A DNA stretch of 6,504 bases from Planctomycetales bacterium. Lineage in GTDB: Bacteria; Planctomycetota; Planctomycetia; Pirellulales; UBA7805. Numbering within the stretch: the first letter of the stretch is position 1; each line of letters starts with the position of its first letter. The stretch lies in the NCBI GenBank assembly GCA_011772275.1, contig WVZU01000276.1:15622-22125 (forward strand). The letters run 5' to 3'. The position numbers were made by a program, and so were the translations under genes. The notes beneath the pieces were generated by a model that saw nothing but the letters and a program-made list of their open reading frames with translations, made no database searches and had not been told where the DNA came from. Positions 1 to 6,290 of this stretch are shown in pieces.

Positions 1-711
1 GACCGTGACTCCCTGGCGAGCCAGCCGGCGGACGGTCCGCAGATCGCGCTTTAGACACATCAGCCGAAAGGGGCGCTGCGGCGAATGCCGTAGACCGGTG
101 GTGAACGAGCAACCCCGCCGCTCGACCGGCGACATGGCTCCCCACACACCCGCCACCAGGGATTCGGCGTCCCCCGCACCCACGATGGCCACGGGGCCCT
201 GCTGCAGCATGCCCCGTACGTCACGAGCGACTTGCTGGTCACAAGCCGCCTGCCACAGCCGGGTCGAAACGGGCAGCTCGATCTTGGGCAGTCTGGCAGG
301 GAGGCGATCCTGGCAAGCCATCCGGCCGGACCGCTCGGCGGCGGCCAACAGGCACCAGGGGTTGAAAGCCACCCTGGCCAGATCCTCCGGGCTGCAGACC
401 AGGCAGTGCGTATAACAACGGATTCCCCCCCGCCGACTCTGTTCATCGCCATCTGCTCTGGTCAAGGAGAGGCAGCACGCGCCGCTGGGCAGCGGAAAAA
501 AATTCACGCTGCGCACAGCGCCTGGGGCCAGCGAATCGTGCGAGGGGCCCCAGCGGACGAGGGCCGCACAGTCGCGCGGCGACAAATCATCGCTGCGGGC
601 CGCCAGTTGGTAACCGTTGGAACGGACCGTTCTGGCGGAAGTGAACACCGCCGCTCCCAACCGCACGACCACCGGCGGCGCCTCCGGCATCGCGGTATCA
701 TTTGCGGACAT
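1..711 (-). CDS. GTPase-associated protein 1 (GAP1)-like protein, N-terminal part; runs off the left edge
   Basis: The minus frame from ATG at 711 stays open for 237 codons to base 1, so the C-terminus is missing. Residues 19-61 carry the best signature: a strand ending AVFTSA, then NGYQLAARSDDLSP and a WGPSHDSL segment. This matches the pattern I recall for the N-terminal domain of GAP1 proteins, which are encoded next to zinc-ribbon or double GTPases in predicted NTP-dependent conflict systems. A FNPW motif sits near residue 113, and a segment around VAIVGAGD precedes a region rich in Ser, Cys and Arg. The start at 711 overlaps the GTPase stop by 14 nt, which suggests translational coupling. 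The ATG at 690 (eight codons in) is an alternative, and neither has a clear Shine-Dalgarno. The family call is by motif memory, without a profile search. The role, presumably regulating or partnering the GTPase, is inferred from the gene pair. Confidence 0.72.
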   Translation of the reverse strand, partial: MSANDTAMPEAPPVVVRLGAAVFTSARTVRSNGYQLAARSDDLSPRDCAALVRWGPSHDSLAPGAVRSVNFFPLPSGACCLSLTRADGDEQSRRGGIRCYTHCLVCSPEDLARVAFNPWCLLAAAERSGRMACQDRLPARLPKIELPVSTRLWQAACDQQVARDVRGMLQQGPVAIVGAGDAESLVAGVWGAMSPVERRGCSFTTGLRHSPQRPFRLMCLKRDLRTVRRLARQGVTV

Positions 712-1612
712 GCTGGATCAGCCACTGGAAGGGTTCGACGATCCCCCGCGGTTCGACCCGCAAGGGTACCAGCACCGGTAGCTCGTGATCCGGCAGCACC
801 CGGTAACCCGAACCCCCGGCAACACTACAGGCAAAAAAGGCGTGCCGTGGAAACAATTCTTCGCACTGGCGCCATAACGCGGAGGCGCGGCGCTGAGCAT
901 ATCGCTGGGGATTTTCAAAGCAGGTTTCGCATTGATCTGCCTTGGTAAACAGGATGCCCACCGGCCGCTGCGTCCAACCCTTTTTCGCACCGTCACGTAG
1001 CTCGGCCAGGTAGCCCAGTACCTTCATGGCGAAGTATTCCTGATCGGGCGATCCTTCTTCGATGGCGACCGTGTCCACCAGCAGCAGCACGCCGCGGCAC
1101 CGCTGCAGGACCGCTTGCACTCCAGGGTAACTGCCCGGATGGTCCAGTTCTTCCAGGATGGACTCGCCAGCCGGATCGGGAATGATTACGTCTTGCGGCT
1201 TGCGGACCTTCGGTCGGCGAAGCTGGCAATGGACCCAATTCCAGCGATCCGGTTCGTTGGGCGTCTTTTCGGGAAACTGGCTGCGGGCCAGGGCCCGGGC
1301 GGTGGTCTGCTGCATGTTGATGGAAAAGGCACCGCGGGCCACCAGCTGCAGCCCGGTTTTCCTCCGCGAAAGCATGTCCATCAGCATACCCAGGTAGACC
1401 GTTTTACCGGCACCCGCCGCCCCCAGCACGGCCAGCGTGACCGGCGCGGTCTTCTGCTCTTGGGCCTGCCGCGTCAGCGCCAAGGGGGCAAAACATTTCT
1501 GGCACAGATCGGCGTCCGCCGTATTGGCCGCGTTACAAATATGACAATCGATCGGCGACTGGCCGCCGGTCCATTGATACGAATCCAGTGTGACAGAGAC
1601 CAGATGACTCAT
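698..1612 (-). CDS. Zinc-ribbon P-loop GTPase, double-GTPase 2 (DO-GTPase2)-like
   Basis: The predicted product is 304 aa. A treble-clef-like zinc ribbon lies at residues 23-40 (CxxC, ten residues, CxxC: C23, C26, C37, C40). The P-loop domain follows, with Walker A/G1 GAAGAGKT at 64-71, a G3 motif DPAGE at 146-150 (D146, G149), a hydrophobic strand LLLVD at 176-180, and G4 TKAD at 223-226 in place of NKxD, which supports guanine specificity. There is no transmembrane segment, so a cytosolic switch is likely. This layout fits the TRAFAC-type GTPases paired with GAP1 in predicted conflict systems. The start at 1612 is chosen because GGAGGAG lies about eight bases upstream and the ATGA overlaps the stop of the FGE-like gene. 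A GTG at 1621 would add three residues but has no properly spaced ribosome-binding site. Partner, target and outcome of GTP hydrolysis are unknown. The P-loop GTPase call is firm; the subfamily is less so. Confidence 0.88.
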   Translation of the reverse strand: MSHLVSVTLDSYQWTGGQSPIDCHICNAANTADADLCQKCFAPLALTRQAQEQKTAPVTLAVLGAAGAGKTVYLGMLMDMLSRRKTGLQLVARGAFSINMQQTTARALARSQFPEKTPNEPDRWNWVHCQLRRPKVRKPQDVIIPDPAGESILEELDHPGSYPGVQAVLQRCRGVLLLVDTVAIEEGSPDQEYFAMKVLGYLAELRDGAKKGWTQRPVGILFTKADQCETCFENPQRYAQRRASALWRQCEELFPRHAFFACSVAGGSGYRVLPDHELPVLVPLRVEPRGIVEPFQWLIQHVRK

Positions 1613-2889
1613 CCAGAACACTCCTCCAGGACCGCGGCCCCTTCCGTGTCAGAACGGCTGCCTGCCGCCTGCAACGTGGTCGCCAGCCGGTGCACGTCGC
1701 GGGTGACGTCCACAATCTGGTCCGCGGTAACGGCACAGCGGAAGCCGATGTTGTATTTGCGGTCGGTAGGCCGTGCCACACTGCGATAGTCGCAGCTGGC
1801 CTGGTTCTCGAAATACGTATCAAACGCCCCCCCACGAATGATCTTCATGGGACCGGGCAGAATCAGGTTGCCGCCGGCGATCATGGCCGTTTCCACCATC
1901 TCGCCCGCATCGTCGGCGGTCCACTCCCACACGTTGCCGGCCAACTGGTACAGGCCGCTGGCGCTGGCCCCGTTGGGGAAAGCATCCACCTCGGCCGTGC
2001 CACCCACAGCGGCGCTCCACACGTTCGCCTGCCCCTGATCCAGCACGTCACCCCATGGATAACGGCGACTGGCCAGCTGGCCGGCATCGACTTCCACCGG
2101 CCAGCTGGCCGCCTTCAGCCATTCAGCATCTGTCGGCAACCGCCGACCTGCCCAGTTGGCGTAGGCCAACGCTTCGTACCAGCTGACCCCGACCACGGGG
2201 TGGCTGGCTCTGTCCTCGGGGAATTTCCCCTTGTGCCAGTAGCGTGGTCCCGGTTGTCCGGTCTGGTCGACGAAATCCAGCACCTCGGGCCAGATTTCGG
2301 TCGGCCAGTATTCCATCTTTTGATACCCCCCGGCGTCCACAAAATCCTGGAACCGCCGATTGGTAACCGTGTAGCGGTCCAGGTAGAACGTCTCCACGGT
2401 TTGTTGCCGGGCCACCGTCTGACCGTCTGCGCTCGATTCGGCGTCCGCGCCGCGGATTTCGGCGACGTGGAAAGAAGTGCCCACGCCGCCTCGCGGGACG
2501 ATCGACGCCGACTCATTGAATTGCCGCAAGGTCCGTGTCAGCTGGTCCAAGGTCAGGGCCGCGGCGACCTGGGGCTGTAGCAGCAGGCCGCTACGATGTT
2601 CCCGCAGCGATTCTTCCACCAGCTGATCGGCCTGTTGATCGTGGTCGGTCTCTTGGTCGACCTCCTTGTCCGCTGAATCCACCGGCACCGGGGGGGGCCG
2701 GCGGTCTGCGTGTTCTTGCCGACTCCCTGGCACCCACCTCAGCCATCCCCGCCAGGCAGCCAGGCCCATCGTCAGGCTGCCGGCCAACAGGGGTGTAAAC
2801 CGGCGTTGCCAGGCACCCCAGCTGAGCAGGACCAGAGCGATCAGAAGCAGAGCCATCCAGGTGAATCGCACAACGTCCCCGCCTTTCAC
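1609..2889 (-). CDS. Membrane-anchored FGE-sulfatase/SUMF1-domain protein, probably not a formylglycine generator
   Basis: The product is up to 426 aa. Two hydrophobic segments (about residues 9-27 and 32-50) are followed by a Pro/acidic, polar linker (about 55-100). An FGE-sulfatase (SUMF1, C-type-lectin-like) fold then spans about 165-388. Family landmarks in order are FYLDRYTVTN (168-177), GVSWYEALAYANWAGRRLPTDAEW (234-257), YPWGD (277-281), GLYQLAGNVWEW (312-323), IIRGGAF (350-356) and GFRCA (382-386). In true formylglycine-generating enzymes the stretch between RGG and GFRCA holds two copper-binding cysteines. Here only C366 is present, and not at the equivalent spacing, so a binding or structural role is more likely. 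The GTG at 2889 overlaps the coiled-coil stop as GTGA. A second GTG at 2871 is preceded by GGCGGGG five bases away and may be the real start. The two membrane segments could form a hairpin that leaves both ends in the cytoplasm; topology is uncertain. Confidence 0.85.
   Translation of the reverse strand: MKGGDVVRFTWMALLLIALVLLSWGAWQRRFTPLLAGSLTMGLAAWRGWLRWVPGSRQEHADRRPPPVPVDSADKEVDQETDHDQQADQLVEESLREHRSGLLLQPQVAAALTLDQLTRTLRQFNESASIVPRGGVGTSFHVAEIRGADAESSADGQTVARQQTVETFYLDRYTVTNRRFQDFVDAGGYQKMEYWPTEIWPEVLDFVDQTGQPGPRYWHKGKFPEDRASHPVVGVSWYEALAYANWAGRRLPTDAEWLKAASWPVEVDAGQLASRRYPWGDVLDQGQANVWSAAVGGTAEVDAFPNGASASGLYQLAGNVWEWTADDAGEMVETAMIAGGNLILPGPMKIIRGGAFDTYFENQASCDYRSVARPTDRKYNIGFRCAVTADQIVDVTRDVHRLATTLQAAGSRSDTEGAAVLEECSG
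2071..2110. repeat. Two copies of a 12-bp perfect palindrome inside the FGE-like gene
   Basis: GGCCAGCTGGCC occurs at 2071-2082 and again at 2099-2110, separated by 16 bases; the second copy extends to a 14-bp palindrome (2098-2111). The copies are read in different codon frames (as GQLA and ASWP), so this is not a protein-level repeat. Confidence 0.85.
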
Positions 2890-3845
2890 GCGCTCTGCCG
2901 CGACCGGCGCTGGACCGCATCGCGCTGCAGATGTTCCATCTGCTGTTTCAACGCGTCCTCTCCGCCATTTGGCAGCAAAGCGGCTGCCACGTTATTCAGC
3001 CGTGCCTCAGCGGCACGCTGTTTCATCTCGGACAACTCTTCCCTCAGTTGCTGGGACTCCTGTTCCAAATCTTGATTGCGGTGTTCGGCTTGCTCTAGAG
3101 CCGAGCCGAGTTCGGTTTCGGTGTCTAGCTGCAGTTCATCCAACTGCTGTTGCAACCGCTGAGCGCTGGCTTCGGCCTCGGCCCGTTGTTCGGCCTGGCG
3201 GCGGCTGGCCGCTTCCGCTTCGTCCAGATCGGCTTGCAGTTGCTGCTGCTCCTGCTGCAAGGTGTCCAGTTGATCCTGCAGTCCGCGCTGCCGTTCGGCA
3301 GCGGCCGCTTCCGCCTCGCTACGTTGCTGCCACGCATCGTCGCACTGCTTTTGCAGATCCGCTTTTTCGGACTCCAGCTGCTGCTGCCGCTGCTCGTTTT
3401 CGTGTGCTTGTTCTTGCAGCTGTTCCACCTGAGCGGCAGACGCGGTAAATTCATCCAGTTGTCTGCGGAGGTTGTCACGTTCGTGCATCAGGTCGTCCAG
3501 CAGTTGTTGGGTTTCCTGGGTATTTGCCGTGGCCTGGCTGGCCTTCTCCCGTTCGGCAACCAGTTGCTTTTCCACTTCCGCCAGGCTTTGGCGGACCTGA
3601 TCCAGCTGGCTGAGTGCATCCTGGCAAGCTGCTTGTTCCTGCTGCAGCTGTTCCTGTTGGTCGCCCAGTTGCTGCTGGAGCTGTTCCAGTTCGGCGACCT
3701 GTTCGGCGACTGTCTCCCGGAACTCGGCCAGCAGCTCACTGGCAAAATCGGCGGCCCGCTGATGGCCTGCCCTCAGCTGGTCCACCAGGGACCGCACGTT
3801 ATCAGAAGAGTGGCTGACGGACTGCTGCGTAGCGGTAGTCGACAT
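2886..3845 (-). CDS. Glutamine-rich long coiled-coil protein, first gene of the GTPase operon
   Basis: The product is 319 aa with no recognisable enzyme domain. The N-terminal 35 or so residues (Ser/Thr/Gln, then NVRSLVDQLRAGHQRAADFA) look folded and non-repetitive. From about residue 38 to 300 the chain is almost entirely Gln, Glu, Leu and Ala in heptad-like order, typical of an extended coiled coil that dimerises. The tail is basic (RRSRQSA). There is no signal peptide or membrane helix. The start at 3845 is preferred because the sequence becomes protein-like there and AGGA lies about twelve bases upstream. The frame stays open to an ATG at 4052, but that 69-residue extension is Pro/Gly/Arg-rich and looks non-coding. 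The gene leads the operon, and its stop is inside the GTGA start of the FGE-like gene. It may scaffold or oligomerise the downstream components; that is inferred from context only. Confidence 0.85.
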   Translation of the reverse strand: MSTTATQQSVSHSSDNVRSLVDQLRAGHQRAADFASELLAEFRETVAEQVAELEQLQQQLGDQQEQLQQEQAACQDALSQLDQVRQSLAEVEKQLVAEREKASQATANTQETQQLLDDLMHERDNLRRQLDEFTASAAQVEQLQEQAHENEQRQQQLESEKADLQKQCDDAWQQRSEAEAAAAERQRGLQDQLDTLQQEQQQLQADLDEAEAASRRQAEQRAEAEASAQRLQQQLDELQLDTETELGSALEQAEHRNQDLEQESQQLREELSEMKQRAAEARLNNVAAALLPNGGEDALKQQMEHLQRDAVQRRSRQSA

Positions 3846-4079
3846 ACGAAATTGAGATCCTGCCAAAGGCCGAAGGCAAGCAGCGAACGGGTGATTTTCT
3901 CCCAGGGGGCGGCACCCGCCCAACGGCGGGGCCGGCCGTGACGCGGGACCAGCGAAAACGGCGGCAGCCGCTGATCTGCCCCGCGGCGCAACCCACCAGC
4001 TCAACCCTAGCTCACCTTTCTGACCCAGGCAAATGTTGCCAAAAGAGAACATCGGCCTCCGGCTGCGTGTCGCCAGCGT
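3846..4079. promoter_or_regulatory. 234-bp leader upstream of the four-gene operon, with two small inverted repeats
   Basis: No convincing gene lies here. Two inverted repeats are visible: GGCAA-ATG-TTGCC at 4028-4040, and a GC-rich stem CCCGCC-CAAC-GGCGGG at 3915-3930 about 70 bases before the coiled-coil start codon. Neither is followed by a T-tract in the transcribed direction, so neither reads as an intrinsic terminator. I see no consensus -35/-10 pair on the minus strand. By position this is where an operon promoter or operator would be expected. The gap could instead be crossed by transcription from the hydrolase gene. Confidence 0.35.
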
Positions 4080-4727
4080 TCACGCGCCGTACACAACTGT
4101 GCCCGCTTGAAAATCATAAGTCGTCACCGCGCGGGCCAGAACGGCGGCGATCTTCGCGCCACCCGCCTTGGAAGGTTCGATCGGGGATAAGGTCGAAAAG
4201 TCTGCCGCCTCGGTACAGATCTCGCGGAGGTCGATGACCGGCAAGCGGTGGCGAACCGCCAGACGCAGAATGACGTCGTTAAATACCGGCAACGCCGCCC
4301 GGACCGCGCGGGCGATCTGCTGGTCCGCAAAGGGTACCTGGTCGTAGATCGTGCAGACCATCGTCGGCTTGCCGCAGGCCAGCACGGCAGCGAGCATGCG
4401 GCTATAGTCGGTGTGAAACTTCTGCTGGATGGCCGCGATCTGAGCAAAGACTCTGTCCGACGAGGAAACGGGCTGGTTCAGGATGCCGCTGTACCCCAAG
4501 GCATCGTTCCCTCCCACGCTGACCACCAGATGGGTCGCTGCGGCCGGCAGGCCGGCCAGCTGCCCCGCCACATCGCGGGTCACGTCACCGTCCACCGCCA
4601 GAAGGGAGGCCGTCCATCCCTCTGGCAGCCGCCAGACCAACTGCTCGATCACGGCCGGACCCCCCGGCACGTAGACCCCGTTGTCAAAAACCGAATCGCC
4701 CAACAGCACAACGTGACACATCGGCAT
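4080..4727 (-). CDS. SGNH/GDSL-like hydrolase family protein
   Basis: The product is 215 aa, the usual size of a single-domain SGNH hydrolase (esterase, lipase or acyl-hydrolase type). Block I is LLGDSVFDN, with the nucleophile Ser at residue 12. The oxyanion-hole blocks follow, with a DGDVT region near 46-50 and GGND at 72-75. The expected C-terminal block V (DxxH) is not present. At the matching place stands SPIEPSKAGGAKIA (181-194), with Glu where the His-bearing motif normally sits. I recall this EPS variant as recurring in some bacterial members, so the gene is probably intact, but the catalytic base is uncertain. No signal peptide is visible, so a cytoplasmic location is likely. The ATG at 4727 has a weak GGGTGA upstream; ATG at 4721 is an alternative. 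It is co-directional with the operon 234 bp downstream, but nothing in the sequence ties the two functionally. The substrate is unknown. Confidence 0.85.
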   Translation of the reverse strand: MPMCHVVLLGDSVFDNGVYVPGGPAVIEQLVWRLPEGWTASLLAVDGDVTRDVAGQLAGLPAAATHLVVSVGGNDALGYSGILNQPVSSSDRVFAQIAAIQQKFHTDYSRMLAAVLACGKPTMVCTIYDQVPFADQQIARAVRAALPVFNDVILRLAVRHRLPVIDLREICTEAADFSTLSPIEPSKAGGAKIAAVLARAVTTYDFQAGTVVYGA

Positions 4728-4963
4728 CGATCACCCGGAGGCCCCAGCCACAAAAAACGACAGGCGGTACTGCCGGCAGGAGCATCGTTTCCTGGTGTTT
4801 CACAAACCGGCCAAAATCCGCCGCTCCTGTGCAGGCGACATCGTCAGTGTCGATCAAATCCCCAGCGGCGTAAACAGGCTACGACGGATGGTTGTGCCCG
4901 AGCCCGAGCCCGAGCCCGCACCGCGCACCCTGCTCCTTGTCCGCAACGGGGCGAAACGGGACA
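4728..4963. promoter_or_regulatory. Divergent intergenic spacer between the hydrolase gene and radC
   Basis: The two flanking genes point away from each other, so this 236-bp stretch must hold both 5' regions unless transcription enters from outside. I find no consensus sigma-70 promoter, tRNA or other RNA gene. A short AT-richer stretch (about 4800-4862) is the likeliest place for promoter elements. The radC-proximal part carries the hexamer repeat listed separately. Confidence 0.4.
4896..4918. repeat. Short hexamer tandem repeat (gcccga, 3.8 copies)
   Basis: Three perfect copies of gcccga at 4896-4913 are followed by a partial copy ending at 4918, 45 bases upstream of the preferred radC start. 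It is in frame with radC: a TTG at 4892 would give a Ser-Pro repeat (PSPSPSP) as an N-terminal extension, but this lacks a credible ribosome-binding site. It is more likely a small slippage-prone repeat in the 5' untranslated region. Confidence 0.8.
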
Positions 4964-5944
4964 ATGGCCGGCATGGCCAAAAGTTCCCGACAAGCGGATC
5001 GTCATCAGCGTTATGCGCGAATTCTCACGGCGGTCACCGCACAAAACCGGTTCACCCTGGCGGAGATCCGCCGCGCCTGCCCCGACGACCACGGGGCGCT
5101 CATTCCCCGCGTGGTGCGACGCCTCGAGCAGGATGGGCTGGTCCGCCGCGACGGTTTGCAGGGCCGGGCGGCCTTCTGCTGGTCGATCGACCCGGCCAGC
5201 TTTTCCGGTTCTCAATGGCTGGACCAGGTAATCTACGGCGCCCAGATCCCCCAGACACCGCGCGAGGACCGGCCCCGCGAGCGGCTTTTATCTGGTGGGG
5301 CGGGCTCGCTGCGGACGGCCGACCTGCTGGCCATCTTGATCCGCAGCGGACGCAGCGGCGAGTCGGCAGTGCAGGGTGGCGAAAAAATTGCCGCTCGTTA
5401 CGACGGCCGGCTGGAACAGTTAAGCGACGTGGGACCGGGCGAACTGAAATCGATCAGCCCGGCGGCCGGTCCCACGGCCTATTGCCAGATCATGGCGGGA
5501 ATTGAGTTGGGACGCCGCGTGGCGGGGGCCGGCGAACAGTCCCGCAAGCGGCGGATGAAGATCGGTTCCACCGACGACGCGATCGCCTTCTGCCGCCAGC
5601 GGTTCGCCCGCCTGGCCGCCGACGCCAAACAGGAAGAACTGCACGTCGTTACCTTGGACACGCAACTTCAAGTCATCAATACCCACTCGGTCACCAAGGG
5701 ACTGCTGGACTCCAACACGCTGCACCCGCGCGAAGTCTTCCGCCCGGCCATCGCCGACGCCGCCAAGGCGATCATCATCGTGCACAACCACCCCTCCGGC
5801 GATCCGTCCCCCAGCCCCAAGGACCTGGCCGTGACCAAGCGGCTCGAGCAGGCGGCCGCCCTGATCGACATCCAGCTGCTGGACCACATCATTGTCGCCA
5901 CTGGCGGCACGACCAGCATCCAGGAACATCGGCAAGTCGTCTAA
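4964..5944 (+). CDS. radC: RadC family JAMM/JAB-domain protein with an N-terminal winged-helix-like extension
   Basis: The product is 326 aa, about 100 residues longer than a typical RadC. Residues 14-75 (RYARILTAVTAQNRFTLAEI, then PRVVRRLEQDGLVRR, ending FCWS) have the helix-turn-helix plus wing pattern of a DNA-binding domain. Residues 103-187 match the RadC N-terminal helix-hairpin-helix region (RERLLSGGAGSLRTADLLAILIRSG, then IELGRRV). The JAB domain (about 198-326) holds the metal site H274-N-H276-P-S278-G and D287, with E225 as the probable catalytic acid. An intact JAMM motif suggests a zinc-dependent hydrolase, but the role of RadC is unresolved and the old DNA-repair label is not well supported. 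The ATG at 4964 has a weak GGGA just upstream; ATG at 4973 is nearly as good. It stands alone on the plus strand, divergent from the hydrolase gene, and is followed by a hairpin. Confidence 0.93.
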   Translation: MAGMAKSSRQADRHQRYARILTAVTAQNRFTLAEIRRACPDDHGALIPRVVRRLEQDGLVRRDGLQGRAAFCWSIDPASFSGSQWLDQVIYGAQIPQTPREDRPRERLLSGGAGSLRTADLLAILIRSGRSGESAVQGGEKIAARYDGRLEQLSDVGPGELKSISPAAGPTAYCQIMAGIELGRRVAGAGEQSRKRRMKIGSTDDAIAFCRQRFARLAADAKQEELHVVTLDTQLQVINTHSVTKGLLDSNTLHPREVFRPAIADAAKAIIIVHNHPSGDPSPSPKDLAVTKRLEQAAALIDIQLLDHIIVATGGTTSIQEHRQVV

Positions 5945-5957
5945 CCCGCACGCCGGC

Positions 5958-5990
5958 TCAGCCGCACGCCTCCCAATAGGCGAAGGCTGA
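5958..5990 (+). terminator. Imperfect hairpin just after radC, possible terminator without a U-tract
   Basis: The outer stem TCAGCC (5958-5963) pairs with GGCTGA (5985-5990) and the inner stem CGCCT (5967-5971) with AGGCG (5978-5982). The loop is CCCAAT, with a small internal bulge of GCA opposite AA. It starts 13 bases after the radC stop. The downstream bases are atcatcaaaac, so a classical U-tract is missing. It could be a weak terminator or a 3'-end stabilising hairpin. Confidence 0.45.
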
Positions 5991-6290
5991 TCATCAAAAC
6001 GCCTGCCACTTCACCATCCCCGTCGAAGCAGAGCACGTGAAGTCGGGCAGGACGTGCGAGAGATTTGAGAAAGCAGGCAGGCGATAGGACGCAATGGTCC
6101 CGCGGCAAATTGCCCAGCACGTAGTCGCTGGCTGGCCGCGCGGACCTAAGTCCATGAGCAGCGACAAAGAAACTTCGCTAGCGCCGAAATGGTGGTCCTG
6201 CTGCTTACGGACTTCAGTCTCAGCCGCGATTGGCCCCAGAAACGGTCTCCAGGTGACCCTCCCTTTTTTCCGCGCTCCTGCCGCTCAGCT
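5991..6290. other. About 300 bp with no convincing gene
   Basis: A 66-residue plus-strand frame (6094-6294) exists, but its composition is not protein-like: mixed Trp, Cys and Pro runs, no ribosome-binding site and no domain. A six-base inverted repeat GCACGT/ACGTGC (6033-6038 and 6052-6057) and a T6 run near 6264 are the only local structures. I see no tRNA, CRISPR or insertion sequence. Confidence 0.5.

Noticed and set aside
60..725. Short minus-strand frames at 60-452 and 504-725, and a plus-strand frame at 232-948
   Set aside because: They are Arg/Pro/Trp-rich shadows in other frames of the GAP1-like and GTPase genes; the 232-948 frame spans two real genes antisense.
1690..2580. Long plus-strand frame antisense to the FGE-like gene
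   Set aside because: A GC-rich antisense shadow; the opposite strand carries clear FGE-sulfatase motifs.
2886..3845. Possible CAG/CTG trinucleotide repeat array
   Set aside because: The repeats are irregular and explained by Gln- and Leu-rich coiled-coil coding.
3150..3941. Leu/Phe/Gln-rich plus-strand frame resembling a membrane protein
   Set aside because: The hydrophobic look comes from reading Gln/Glu/Leu codons of the coiled coil in reverse; it has no start signal of its own.
3846..4052. N-terminal extension of the coiled-coil protein to ATG 4052
   Set aside because: GGAGG lies upstream but too close to the ATG, and the translated stretch is Pro/Gly/Arg-rich and not protein-like.
6033..6057. 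Inverted repeat GCACGT/ACGTGC
   Set aside because: Only six base pairs with a 13-base loop; expected by chance.
6244..6268. GGTC/GACC mini-hairpin followed by a T6 run as a plus-strand terminator
   Set aside because: Four-base stem, 300 bases from radC, and no gene immediately upstream.
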